A DNA stretch of 64,000 bases from Streptacidiphilus albus JL83 (GTDB taxonomy: Bacteria > Actinomycetota > Actinomycetes > Streptomycetales > Streptomycetaceae). The notes beneath the pieces were generated by a model that searched no databases, was not told the DNA's origin, and saw nothing but the letters and a program-made list of their open reading frames with translations. Positions 8,614-18,800 of this stretch are shown here, one piece after another; the first letter of the stretch is position 1; each line of letters starts with the position of its first letter. The position numbers and the translations under genes are program-made. The stretch spans positions 9,496,017 through 9,560,016 of the forward strand of contig NZ_JQML01000001.1 of assembly GCF_000744705.1 (NCBI RefSeq). Reading direction: 5' to 3'.

Positions 8614-8631
8614 TGAGACAGTTGTGTCTCA
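8614..8631. promoter_or_regulatory. TetR operator
   Basis: TGAGACA and TGTCTCA form a perfect 7-bp inverted repeat around a 4-bp spacer. It lies two bases upstream of the possible GTG start at 8612. This is the expected size and place for autorepression of the tetR-MFS operon. Confidence 0.8.
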
Positions 8632-8747
8632 AGAGATACTGTCGAGACGCAAGGTCTTGTGCGGAACGGTCGAGCGGGCCCGGGGGACGGGGACAGGGGA
8701 GGTGGGAGGGGGCAGCCGCTGCCGACGCTGAACCCGCGCCCCCTGCG

Positions 8748-9527
8748 CTACTCCTCGGTCAGCGACCGGTACGCGGGCTCCAGCAGGGACTCCAGCGGGC
8801 GTCCCCGGACCAGGATGCCGGAGGGACCGAGCTGCGCCAGGGCGGTCGGTCCGGTCCGGTCCGGCTCGGCGGCCGGCAGCCGGTGCCGGTCGCCCTCGCG
8901 CCAGAAGTCCTCCAGGCACTCGGTCAGTGGCCGGTCGACCACCCGGAGCGTGCCCCCGCCCGGCCCGGCGTCGGCCGGGGGCTCCGCCGCGCGCAGTTCC
9001 CGCAGATGGCGCAGCAGTCGCTCGCGGGTGCGTCCGCGCCAGCGCAGCAGCAGGAACGGATCCGCGTCGAAGGCCGCCGCGAGCGTGCCCAGGGCCGCCG
9101 CCAGGTGGACGCAGGAGGACCACTGCGGGCAGGGGCACTCGGCGACCAGGTCGCGGGCGCGGGCGGGGAGCAGCGAGAGGCCCGCCCGGGCGAAGACGGC
9201 CTCCGTCCGGTCGGGGAACTCGCCGTCGAGCAGTTGCTCGCGGGCCTCGGCGTCCGCGTTGAGAGCCTGCTCGGCCCGGGTCCAGCGGAGGCCGTCGAAC
9301 ACCGGGAGCTCGAACCACACCTCGTAGCCGTCCCCGTCGCCGGACGGGTCCGCTACCCGGACGCGGACCGAGCCCGCGCCCACCTCGGGTCCGTCCACCG
9401 CCAGTGTTCGGGCGGCCTCGCGCACGGCGGAGGCGGTCAGGCCGGTGCCGAAGGACTCGACCCGTTCCAGGAACCGCTCCGACCACGGACCGCCGCCGTC
9501 GGCCGCACTGCCCGGCGCACCGCTCAT
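8748..9527 (-). CDS. SWIM zinc-finger protein, partner of the SNF2 helicase
   Basis: A 259-residue protein with the SWIM zinc-binding pattern C-x-C-x5-C-x-H at C131, C133, C139 and H141. SWIM proteins of this kind are regularly encoded directly after SNF2-family helicases in actinobacteria and are thought to aid DNA or protein binding by the remodeller. Its start at 9527 lies 13 bp after the helicase stop, inside the second copy of a 16-bp tandem duplication that separated an ancestral ATGA overlap. No enzymatic motif is visible. The N-terminal half has a beta-rich stretch around a DGDGYEVWFELP segment. Confidence 0.87.
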   Translation of the reverse strand: MSGAPGSAADGGGPWSERFLERVESFGTGLTASAVREAARTLAVDGPEVGAGSVRVRVADPSGDGDGYEVWFELPVFDGLRWTRAEQALNADAEAREQLLDGEFPDRTEAVFARAGLSLLPARARDLVAECPCPQWSSCVHLAAALGTLAAAFDADPFLLLRWRGRTRERLLRHLRELRAAEPPADAGPGGGTLRVVDRPLTECLEDFWREGDRHRLPAAEPDRTGPTALAQLGPSGILVRGRPLESLLEPAYRSLTEE

Positions 9528-9554
9528 GCCTCGCTCACCTCATGCCTCGCTCAC
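9523..9554. repeat. 16-bp perfect tandem duplication at the SNF2/SWIM junction
   Basis: CTCATGCCTCGCTCAC occurs twice in direct succession (9523-9538 and 9539-9554). The helicase uses the stop in one copy and the SWIM gene uses the ATG in the other. Without the duplication the two would overlap as ATGA. Confidence 0.9.
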
Positions 9555-12500
9555 CGCGTCCACCGACAGGGCCAGTACCTCGCGCAGGGCGTCCAGCGGC
9601 AGCTCGCCGAGCCAGCCCTCGGCGGAGCCGACGCCGACGCCGACCACCGCGTCCGCCAGCGCCCGTTTGGCCTCGATCATGGCGTCCACCCGCTCCTCGA
9701 CCGTCCCCACGCAGACGAACCGGCGTACCTGGACGTCGCGCTGCTGGCCGAGCCGGTAGGCGCGGTCGGTGGCCTGCTCCTCGACCGCCGGGTTCCACCA
9801 GCGGTCGATGTGCACCACCTGGTTGGCCGCCGTCAGGTTCAGCCCGCGCCCGCCGGCCTTGAGCGACAGCAGGAAGACCGAGGGGCCGTCGGGATCCTGG
9901 AAGCGGTCCACCGTCGCGTCCCGCTGCCGCTTGGTCATCCCGCCGTGGAGGAACAGCACCTCGCTGTCCAGGCGCTCCGCCAGGTAGGGCTGGAGCAGCG
10001 AGCCGAACTCGGTGTACTGGGTGAAGCAGAGGGTGCGGTCGCCCTCGGCCACGGCCTCCTCCAGGGTCTCCTCCAACCGGGCCAGCTTGCCCGAGCGGCC
10101 GTCCAGCCGGGGCGGACCCGTGGGCCCGCGTTCGCCGGAGTAGTGCGCCGGGTGGTTGCAGATCTGCTTCAGCCGGGTCAGCGCGGCCAGCACGGTGCCC
10201 TTGCGCTCGATGGTGGAGTGGCTGCCGTCGCGGATCCGCTCCATCCGCCGCAGCAGGTCGTCCACCACCGCCTGGTAGAGGCCGGCCTGCTCGGCCGTCA
10301 GATTGCACAGCACCGTCATCTCCTGCTTGCGCGGCAGGTCCAGCGCGATGGCGGGGTCGTTCTTGGTGCGCCGCAGCACGAAGGGGGAGGTGAGCCGCCG
10401 CAGTTCGCTGGTGGCGCGGACGCTGGCATTGCGTTCGATCGGGACCGAGTAGCGCTCCTTGAAGCGCTCGGCGGAACCGAACAGGCCGGGGTTGGCGAAG
10501 TCCAGCACCGCGTGCAGCTCGCCGAGGCGGTTCTCGACCGGGGTGCCGGTCAGGGCCAGCCGGTGCCGGGCCGGCAGTCCGCGCACGGCGCGGGACTGCT
10601 GGGTGGCGCTGTTCTTCAGATGGTGGGCCTCGTCGGCGACCACCCGGTGCCAGTCGACCGAGCGCAGCGCGTCGAAGTCGCGCAGTGCCAGCCCGTAGGT
10701 GGTGATCACCACATCGGCCCCGGCCACCTCACGGCGCAGCGCCGGGCCGTCCGGGCGGCCCGCGCCGTGGTGGACGTAGACGCGCAGCTCCGGCGCGAAC
10801 CGGGCGCACTCGCGCTGCCAGTTGCCGACCAGCGACATCGGGCAGACCACCAGGGTCGGGGCCGACCGCGCACCGGGCGGCCGGGGCGCGTCGTGCTCGA
10901 CCGCGAGCAGCGCCAGGGTCTGCACGGTCTTGCCGAGGCCCATGTCGTCGGCGAGCACCCCGCCCAGCCCCAGACTGCTGAGGAAGGCCAACCAGGCCAG
11001 CCCGCGCTGCTGGTACGGGCGGAGCGCCGTGCCGAACCAGGGCGGGACGGCGACCGGGGCGGGCCGCAGCGCCGCGCCGGAGGGGCCCGCAGTGCCCCCG
11101 CCGTCGGGAGTTCCGCCGTCGGGGCTGCGTCGTTCGGGGCCCCGCCCCGGAGGCCGCGCAGCAGCTCGCCGAGCGCGCCCAGCTCCCCTTCGCTCCGGGT
11201 CACCAGGACCGGTAGGCCGGTGCCCGGCTCCTGCCCGGCGAGGGCGATCCGCAGCAGCTCGCCGGCGGTCGTCACGCCCGCCGCCTCGGCGCGGGCCAGG
11301 AACGCCGCGGCGGCCGCGATCCCGGCCCGGTCCGCCTCCAGCCAGTGGCCCCGGAGCCGGACCAGGGTGCCCTTGGCCGCGGCCAGCTCGGCCAGTTCGG
11401 CCGGACTGAGCGGCACCTCGCCGAGCGCGGCCTGCCAGGCGAACTCCACCAGCTCGTCCTTGCCGACCAGGCTCAGCTGCTCCACCGCGCCCGCCTGGAC
11501 CGGACGGGCCGTCAGCGCCAGCCCCACCCGCACCGGCTGACGCCACCAGGCGGGCAGGAGCACGCCGAAGCCGGCGTCGGCGAGCGCGGGCGCGGCCTCG
11601 CGGAGGAAGTCCAGCGCCCCGGCGCGGTCCAGCGGCAGCCCGGTCGGGCGGTGTTCGAGCAGTGCGGGTTCCAGCTCGGGGCGGCAGCGGGCGGCCCGCT
11701 CCAACTCGGCGAGGAACGCCTCGCGCGGACGGTCCACCAGCCGCAGCAGCGCGTCCGCCGCCGGGCCGCCGGCCCACAGGTCGGCCGCCTCGACCAGCAC
11801 CGAGGGCTCGTCCACCGCCTGGAGGCTGAACTCCAGCCGCCACGGGTCCTCCGGTGCGGGCTCGCCGGGCCGACCGGGCTCGCCGGGGAGGGCGTCGTTG
11901 TCGCCGAGGCGGTCGTCCGGGCGGTCGTCCCGGCGGTGGTCCGGGTGGTCGTCGAGGTCGTCGCCCATCGGTTCGACCAGTCGGAAGCCCAGCCGCAGCG
12001 GTCCGGGGGCCGCGCCGGGGGAGCGGTGCCAGGCGGTGAGCCGGCTCTGCAGGACGTCGAGCTCGGTGCGGGCGGACTCCTGATCGGGGAGCGCCGGCTC
12101 CGGCAGGCGCGGGTCGGCGGTCGACAGGGCGTGCAGCCAGCGCTCCGCGCCGGTGGCGGGGGGCCGGGTGCGGCCGGAGCGCAGCAGCGACGGACCGTCG
12201 GCCAGTACCGCCCGCACCTCGTAGTCGACCAGCGCGCTCAGTAGGTCCTCGACCAGCTCGACGGAGCCGGGGCCGACGGGGCCGCCCTCGGGGTCGGCCT
12301 CCGCCCGGCAGACCGGCGGGCAGTCGGCGGCCAGCGCGGCCGACTCGCGCCGGGCGGCGGCGTCGGGGCGGGGCGCCAACGGGCGCAGGCCGCGCCCGAC
12401 TCGAACGCCAGCGCGGGCAGTACCCGGCCGCGACCGGCGAGCCGCCAGGCCAGGTCGTGGACCTCCGCCAGCCAGCGCAGCGACGCGCCGTAGGGGGCCT

Positions 12501-12945
12501 CGATCTGGCCCACCCCGGGGCGCTCGGGCTGGAGCACGGAGCGGTGCGGGTCGTAGAGCTCGCCGAGCAGTTGCGCGGCCTCGGCCGGCGCGAAGATCAG
12601 TGCCGGGAGCCGCCAGGGTGCCAGTGCCGCCGCCCCGGCGCGCCGGCCACCGCCGGTCCGGGCGGTCGCGGCCCGCTCCGCTTCGGGTGGGGCCGGTGGG
12701 AACGGGGGCGGGTCGGGCAGCGCCAGCTCCGGCGAGGGAATCCGGACGCCGTCCACGGTGGGGAGCAGCAGCGATGCGTGCCCCGCCGCCGCGCGTTCCG
12801 CGAGCCACTCCAGCCCCGGGCCGACCGAGCCGAGCAGGGCCCGCAGGGTCGGCGCGTCGCAGCCGAAGGGGGAACCGTCCTCCGCCCAGAGGGCGAGCTG
12901 TCGGTCGGTCCGCCAGAGTCCGTGCAGGACGATCAATGCTGTCAC
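9540..12945 (-). pseudogene. SNF2-family DEAD/DEAH-like helicase, split by two -1 frameshifts
   Basis: An ATP-dependent DNA translocase of the Swi2/Snf2 superfamily, about 1,135 residues if repaired. It starts at GTG 12945 with GGGAGCGG upstream. The N-terminal region is readable in one frame down to about 12385, the middle in a second frame down to about 11110, and the catalytic part in a third to 9540. The catalytic part is intact: motif I DDMGLGKT, DEAH box, TGTPVENRL, and C-terminal FLLSLKAGGRGLNL and DRAYRLGQ motifs. Both shifts equal loss of one base and lie in C/G runs. The first is in the ARWRP segment (about 12365-12395), the second just before the ATPase core (about 11070-11150). 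Either the gene is inactive or the assembly has two indels. The downstream SWIM partner is intact. Confidence 0.85.
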
Positions 12946-12963
12946 CCGCTCCCGCAGGCCGAA

Positions 12964-12993
12964 GGGTGTGCAGCGCGGAAGCGCTGCACACCC
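12964..12993. terminator. 13-bp perfect hairpin with GGAA tetraloop
   Basis: GGGTGTGCAGCGC (12964-12976) pairs perfectly with 12981-12993 around a GGAA (GNRA-type) loop. It lies between the sepF stop and the SNF2 start on the minus strand. It probably terminates sepF transcription, but its distance of 18 nt from the helicase start would also allow it to influence helicase translation. Confidence 0.75.
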
Positions 12994-13058
12994 ACCACCC
13001 TACGTAGCACCACCGTCATCGCCCGCCCCGAAGGCGAGCGGGGCCGCGCTCCGGGAGC

Positions 13059-13454
13059 TCAGCTCTGGTTGTAGAAGCCGGAGCCGTCCGAGGACTTGTC
13101 GATCACCAGCACCTCGACCTCGGGCGGGGCCAGCAGGAACACCCGCTTGGCGATCCGCTCGAAGTTGCCCCGGGTGCCGAAGACCAGGCCGGAGGCGAAG
13201 TCGACCAGGCGCTTGGCGTCCTCGTTCGACATCTCGCTCAGGTCCATGATGACCGGGGTACCGACCCGGACGTGTTCGCCGATGACCCGTGCCGACTCGA
13301 ATCCGGTCGGTCGCACGGTCGTGATCTGCGGCGCCTGTGGAACCGGGGTGAACTCGGGGGAGTCCCAGGGCTCCTCGTAGTCCGGGACCGCCACCGGATA
13401 GTTCCCGGAGGGCGCCAGCCACCCGCGGTAGTCGTCACGCAGTGCTGCTCCCAT
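13059..13454 (-). CDS. sepF: SepF-like cell-division protein
   Basis: A 131-residue protein whose C-terminal 85 residues match the SepF (DUF552) core, including TPVIMDLSEMSNEDAKRLVDF, GLVFGTRGNFERIAKRVFLLAPP and a short tail. SepF ties FtsZ filaments to the membrane at the division site. I chose the ATG at 13454 because GGGGAGG lies eight bases upstream; the frame stays open much further but without coding character. Streptomycetes carry several SepF paralogues, and this one is outside the ftsZ/dcw cluster, so it is likely a secondary paralogue. The N-terminal MGAALRDDYRGWL could form the amphipathic membrane helix. Confidence 0.85.
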   Translation of the reverse strand: MGAALRDDYRGWLAPSGNYPVAVPDYEEPWDSPEFTPVPQAPQITTVRPTGFESARVIGEHVRVGTPVIMDLSEMSNEDAKRLVDFASGLVFGTRGNFERIAKRVFLLAPPEVEVLVIDKSSDGSGFYNQS

Positions 13455-13974
13455 GCCGTGCCTCCCCATCTTTGCTGCTGCCCCGTAATACGCACGCGGG
13501 TCGGCGTGCGGTTCTGCTGTTGCCCGATGTTTCTGCGCCGGATGTTTCCGGACTGTCCCACCGTGCTGTCTGAGTATCGCATTGATCACCGACAAGACAC
13601 TCGTCCGGTCGTGCCGCCGCGCCGTTCGTGTCAACCGTTCTGACGTGCTGTTCGGACAGAGAAGCGAGATGCCCGAGAGCGTTCGCACAGTTGTACGAAT
13701 ATAGTGTCGCTGATTATGCTGAGCTGGAAGCGAGCCGGGTTTTGCTCAGGGAACTCCGGGCATGACCCCATGATCGTCCATCATCTGGCGTTTCTCTTGC
13801 GCACTCTGACGCACCATCATTGCGTGTGGACGATTTTCATACCAGCCCTTTTGCCCAAGGCGTTAAGAAGGGCTAACTATGCCGCCGCCCTCCGGATGCA
13901 CGAACGGCCAGGCCCGGAGACCGGCCCGGCTGTTGTGACACTTCTGTGCCCCGGAGAGTTCACCCGGCGTCGGT
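13455..13974. other. 520-bp gene-free region upstream of sepF
   Basis: This stretch is clearly more A/T-rich than its surroundings, especially 13690-13880, as expected for a promoter region. It separates the 3' end of an MFS gene from the sepF start, both on the minus strand. No convincing ORF, tRNA or hairpin is seen. The sepF promoter must lie here, but I cannot place it. Confidence 0.5.
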
Positions 13975-15246
13975 TCAGGAGGCGTGTGCCCGGCCCGCCG
14001 TGGCGCCCGGAGTCGAATCCGAAGCCATATTCGAATGTGAATTCGAATCTGCTGCCAGGGTCGAGGCCGGGGTCGAGGCCAGGGTCGAGGTCGGGGTCGA
14101 AACCGGGGCCGGCGGCGCCAGCACCCCGGCGCCCAGGACCAGGCCCAGCGTCAGCACCGTGACCACGCCGAAGGAGACCGGGAGGGAGGTCCCCTGGGCG
14201 ACCCAGCCGATCGTGGCCGGCGCCAGCAGCCCCGAGGTATAGGTGACGGTCGCCACTCCGGCGATCGAGCGGCTCGGGTTGTCGCCGCTGCGCCCGGCCG
14301 CCGCGAAGCAGAGCGGGACGACCACGGCGATGCCGATGCCGAGCAGGGCGAAGCCCGCGATCGCCGGCGCCGGGTTCCGGGCGACGACCACCAGTACGCC
14401 GCCGGCCAGCGCGACCAGGCCGCCCAGCCGGACCGCCGCCACCGCCCCCAGCCGCCGTACCGCCGCGTCCCCGAACAGCCGGCTGAGCGCCATCATGCAG
14501 GCGAAGACCGTGTAGCTGCAGGCGGCGACGGTCGCCGAGGAGCCGGCCACGCCGTGCAGGTAGACACCGCTCCAGTCGCCGCTGGCCCCCTCCGCGAAGA
14601 CCGCGCAGAAGCCGACCATCCCGATCGCCAGGGCGGAGCGGGGCGGCAGGGCGAAGCGCGGGGGAGCCTCGCTCTCCGGCTCCGGGTGGACGTCCAGCAG
14701 GCCCCGGCAGGCGACCGCGCCCAGGGCGATCAGGACCGCCGCCACCACCGCCAGGTCGAGCCTGGCATCCATGTGCAGCGCGATGGCGGCGACGCCGACG
14801 CCCGAGGCGGCCAGGCAGCCGACGCTCCACATCCCGTGCAGCCCGGACATGATCGAACGGCCGTGGCGCTGCTCGACCTCCACGCCCTGGGCGTTCATCG
14901 CCACGTCGGCCGTCCCGGCCGCCGCCCCGGACAGCAGCAGGCTCAGCACCAGCACCGGCAGGTCGGGTGCGAGCACCGGCAGCACCAGCGAGGCGCAGCA
15001 CAGCAACAGCAGCAGCCGCACCGCCGAGCGGTGTCCTCGTGCGTGGACCAGCCGCCCGGCGAGCGGCATCGCCAGCGAGGACCCGATCGCGGGCGCCATC
15101 AGGGCGATGCCGAGCTCGCCGGTGGAGAGGTGCAGATGCGCCTTGATCCAGGGGATGCGGGTGGCGAAGGAGCCGGACTGCGCCCCGTGCACGGCGAAGA
15201 CGGCGGCGATGGAGCGACGCGCTCGACGTATCTCGGGTTGATGCAC
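13975..15246 (-). CDS. MFS transporter (YbjJ/fucose-permease-like)
   Basis: A 423-residue protein with about 12 transmembrane segments, beginning MHQPEIRRARRSIAAVFAVHGAQSG. The TRIPWIKAHLHLSTGELGIAL stretch is typical of the YbjJ-like branch of MFS transporters, which often lie beside sugar or regulator genes. The last roughly 40 residues are not membrane but Thr/Ser/Pro-rich, encoded by tandem 12-bp repeats (14058-14105), so the tail is likely hypervariable. The gene is divergent from the HTH-TOBE gene, with about 175 bp of shared upstream DNA. Substrate unknown. Confidence 0.85.
   Translation of the reverse strand: MHQPEIRRARRSIAAVFAVHGAQSGSFATRIPWIKAHLHLSTGELGIALMAPAIGSSLAMPLAGRLVHARGHRSAVRLLLLLCCASLVLPVLAPDLPVLVLSLLLSGAAAGTADVAMNAQGVEVEQRHGRSIMSGLHGMWSVGCLAASGVGVAAIALHMDARLDLAVVAAVLIALGAVACRGLLDVHPEPESEAPPRFALPPRSALAIGMVGFCAVFAEGASGDWSGVYLHGVAGSSATVAACSYTVFACMMALSRLFGDAAVRRLGAVAAVRLGGLVALAGGVLVVVARNPAPAIAGFALLGIGIAVVVPLCFAAAGRSGDNPSRSIAGVATVTYTSGLLAPATIGWVAQGTSLPVSFGVVTVLTLGLVLGAGVLAPPAPVSTPTSTLASTPASTLAADSNSHSNMASDSTPGATAGRAHAS
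14058..14105. repeat. Four tandem 12-bp repeats in the MFS C-terminal tail
   Basis: Units of GGGTCGAGGCCG type start at 14058, 14070, 14082 and 14094 with one to three substitutions. Because 12 bp is a multiple of three, copy-number change would alter the Ser-Thr-Pro/Leu tail of the transporter without breaking its frame. Confidence 0.8.
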
Positions 15247-15312
15247 GATCGGAGCCCCCTGGGCCAGGATGGATCAAGGGATCAAACCTATCCGATCGGA
15301 CTGCTGCGGCCT

Positions 15313-15387
15313 GAGGATTTTTGAGATCCTCCGAGGTGACCGACTGTCACCTCGCACATGCAAGGGGCATAGAGCGATGGCCCTTGC
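15313..15387 (+). promoter_or_regulatory. Three consecutive stem-loops ahead of the HTH-TOBE gene
   Basis: GAGGA/TCCTC pairs around 15313-15331. GAGGTGAC (15333-15340) pairs perfectly with GTCACCTC (15346-15353). GCAAGGG (15360-15366) pairs with CCCTTGC (15381-15387). All lie in the 175-bp space between divergent genes and upstream of the AGGAG site at 15410-15414. They could be a structured RNA leader or overlapping operators. I do not see enough to name a riboswitch class. Confidence 0.45.
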
Positions 15388-15421
15388 CTGTGCAATGCTA
15401 CGAGTGACCAGGAGACAGCAC

Positions 15422-15838
15422 ATGCGACAGGATGACACTCAGGTGAACAGCTACCGGATCGGTGAAGCTGCCACTCTGCTCGGGGTCAGCGCGGACACCA
15501 TGCGGCGCTGGGTCGACGGAGGGCGGCTCGACGCCGAGCGGGACGAGCACGGCCACCGGATCGTCCCCGGTGCCAAGCTGGCGGCCTTCGCCCGCGAGCT
15601 GGCCCGACCGGACACCGCTGCCGAGGAGGGCTACCCCTCGTCGGCGCGGAACCGCTTCCGCGGCATCGTCACCGAGGTGCTCCTCGGGGACGTGATGGCG
15701 CAGGTGGAGATCCAGGCCGGACCGCATCGCGTGGTCTCACTGATCAGCCGGGAGTCGGCCGAGGAACTGGGCCTCCAGCCCGGGACGCCGGCCGTCGCGG
15801 TCGTCAAGTCGACCAATGTGGTGGTCGAACGTGCCTGA
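15422..15838 (+). CDS. HTH-TOBE molybdate-responsive protein
   Basis: A 138-residue protein with an N-terminal MerR/excisionase-type helix-turn-helix (SYRIGEAATLLGVSADTMRRWVDGGRL, about residues 9-35). A C-terminal TOBE/Mop domain follows (SARNRFRGIVTEVLLGDVMAQVEIQAGPHRVVSLISRESAEELGLQPG). Mop domains bind molybdate or tungstate oxyanions. AGGAG at 15410-15414 supports the ATG. The modABC genes follow on the same strand after a short hairpin, so this is most likely the molybdate-sensing regulator or storage protein of that transporter. It is not a ModE homologue in domain order. Confidence 0.9.
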   Translation: MRQDDTQVNSYRIGEAATLLGVSADTMRRWVDGGRLDAERDEHGHRIVPGAKLAAFARELARPDTAAEEGYPSSARNRFRGIVTEVLLGDVMAQVEIQAGPHRVVSLISRESAEELGLQPGTPAVAVVKSTNVVVERA

Positions 15839-15860
15839 CACCGACAGCCCGGCAGCGATC

Positions 15861-15886
15861 CGGACGCCCGGCGTCCGGTCTCTTTT
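15861..15886 (+). terminator. Stem-loop with T-rich tail between the TOBE gene and modA
   Basis: CGGACGCC (15861-15868) pairs with GGCGTCCG (15870-15877) almost without loop, followed by TCTTTT at 15881-15886. It resembles a Rho-independent terminator and would set the TOBE gene apart from modABC, or attenuate read-through. Confidence 0.6.
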
Positions 15887-15943
15887 ATTAGCAAACCCTG
15901 ACATAAGCACCAGCTGACTACCGACGCCCTTGGGGGTACCGCC

Positions 15944-16825
15944 ATGACCGCTGACCAGACCGCCGACACCGCCGCAGCCCGTCGCCCCGGCCGGACCAGG
16001 ATCCGACGATCCGGTGCCGTGTTGACCGCCGCTGCGGCACTGCTCGCCCTGGCCGCCTGTAGTTCGAGCAGCAGCGCCTCAGCCGGCGCCTCGGCCTCGG
16101 CCACGGCCTCCGCCGGTTCTTCCTCCTCGACCGCCGCGAGTCCGGCGGTCACCGGGAAGATCACCGTCTTCGCGGCGTCCTCGCTGCAGCAGGTCTTCAC
16201 CAAGCTGGGCAACCAGTTCGAGGCCGCCAACCCCGGAGCCAAGGTCACTTTCAACTTCAGCGGCAGCGGCACGCTCGCGGCCAGCATCACCTCCGGCGCC
16301 CCGGCCGACGTCTTCGCCGCCGCCAGCGACGCGACCATGGCGACCGTCACCAAGGCCGGTGACAACTCCGGCGCCCCGGTGACCTTCACCAAGAACATCC
16401 TGGAGATCGCCACCGCGCCCGGGAACCCGAAGCACATCACCAGCCTGGCCGACCTGACCAAGCCCGGGATCAAGGTCGCGCTGTGCGCCGTGACCGAGCC
16501 CTGCGGCGCGGCCGCGGTGACCGCGCTCAAGGACGCCGGGGTCAAGCTCAAGCCGGTCACCTACGAGCAGGACGTCACCAGCGCCCAGAACGTGGTCCAG
16601 CTGGGCGAGGTGGATGCCTCGCTGGTCTACCGGACCAACGTCCTCGGTGCGGGCGGCAAGATCACCGGCGTGGACTTCCCGACCGCGGTCCAGGCCATCA
16701 CCGACTACCCGATCGCCGTGCTGAAGGACGCCCCCAACGCCGCGGGGGCCCAGGCGTTCGTCAACTACATCCTCTCCGCCCAGGGTCAGCAGGTGCTGAC
16801 CGCCGCCGGATTCGAGAGCCCGTGA
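15944..16825 (+). CDS. modA: Molybdate ABC transporter, substrate-binding lipoprotein ModA
   Basis: A 293-residue lipoprotein. The signal peptide ends in a lipobox (LALAAC, Cys39), followed by a Ser/Ala-rich spacer. The binding domain has the ModA signatures ITVFAASSLQQVFTKLGNQFE near residues 75-95, FNFSGSGTLAASITSGAPADVFAAAS, and DVTSAQNVVQLGEVDASLVYRTN near the end, whose Ser and Tyr contact the oxyanion. It captures molybdate or tungstate outside the membrane and delivers it to ModB. Its stop overlaps the modB GTG, so the three genes form one operon. Confidence 0.95.
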   Translation: MTADQTADTAAARRPGRTRIRRSGAVLTAAAALLALAACSSSSSASAGASASATASAGSSSSTAASPAVTGKITVFAASSLQQVFTKLGNQFEAANPGAKVTFNFSGSGTLAASITSGAPADVFAAASDATMATVTKAGDNSGAPVTFTKNILEIATAPGNPKHITSLADLTKPGIKVALCAVTEPCGAAAVTALKDAGVKLKPVTYEQDVTSAQNVVQLGEVDASLVYRTNVLGAGGKITGVDFPTAVQAITDYPIAVLKDAPNAAGAQAFVNYILSAQGQQVLTAAGFESP

Positions 16826-17687
16826 CCTCGAACACCACCGCGCCGGCCGGGGGCGGGTCCGTGCGGACCGCCCCCGGCCCGGCGCGGGTCCGCCGCACCG
16901 CCCGCAAGGGCGGCGGCGTGCCCGTCGTGCTACTGGTTCCGGCCCTGCTCGGGCTGGCCTTCCTGGTGCTGCCGCTGATCGGGCTGCTGGTCAAGGCGCC
17001 CTGGAGCAGCATGTCCAGCGAGTTGGACGGCGGCACGGTCTGGCCCGCGCTGCGGCTCTCGCTGGAGACGGCGACCGCCGCCACCGCCGTCTCGCTGGTG
17101 CTCGGCGTCCCGCTGGCCTGGCTGCTGGCCCGCACCGAGTTCCCCGGACGCCGGTTCGCGCGCACCCTGGTGACCCTGCCGCTGGTGATGCCGCCGGTGG
17201 TCGGCGGGGTCGCGCTGCTGCTGGTGTTCGGCCGGAACGGGCTGGTCGGCGAGTGGTTGAACAGCGCCTTCGGGATCACCCTGCCGTTCACCACGGCGGG
17301 GGTGGTGGTCGCCGAGGCATTCGTGGCCATGCCCTTCCTGGTGCTCAGCGTCGAGGGCGCGCTGCGCGGCTCGGACTCCCGCTACGAGGAGGCCGCCGCG
17401 ACCCTCGGCGCGTCCCGCTTCACCGCCTTCCGCCGGGTCACCCTGCCGCTGGTCGCCCCCGGCATCGGGGCCGGCGCGGTGCTGGCCTGGGCCCGCGCGC
17501 TCGGCGAGTTCGGCGCCACCATCACCTTCGCCGGGGACTTCCCCGGCACCACCCAGACCATGCCGCTGGCCGTCTACCTGGCACTGGAGAGCGACCCGGA
17601 CGCAGCCATCGCGCTGAGCGTGGTGCTGCTGATCGTCTCCGTGCTGGTCCTGGCCGGACTGCGCGGACGCTGGACGGGAGGTGCGGC

Positions 17688-17691
<4 letters not shown>
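16822..17691 (+). CDS. modB: Molybdate ABC transporter permease ModB
   Basis: A 289-residue integral membrane protein starting at GTG 16822, which overlaps the modA stop (GTGA). After about 30 basic/Gly-rich residues come roughly six transmembrane segments. The ABC permease EAA loop is EEAAATLGASRFTAFRRVTLPL, and the late GEFGATITFAGDFPGTTQTMP segment is characteristic of ModB. It forms the channel through which ModA-bound molybdate passes, driven by ModC. Its stop overlaps the modC start in a GTGA junction. Confidence 0.95.

Positions 17692-18800
<1,109 letters not shown>

Noticed and set aside
8094-11540. Very long + strand ORF (1,148 codons) over the TetR, SWIM and SNF2 region
   Set aside because: It lies opposite genes with clear domains. 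High G/C at third positions makes antisense frames stop-free; its translation is Arg/Gly/Gln-rich without domains.
11070-12395. Programmed -1 frameshifting in the SNF2 gene
   Set aside because: No slippery X-XXY-YYZ site with downstream structure is visible at either break, and two programmed shifts in one bacterial gene would be exceptional.
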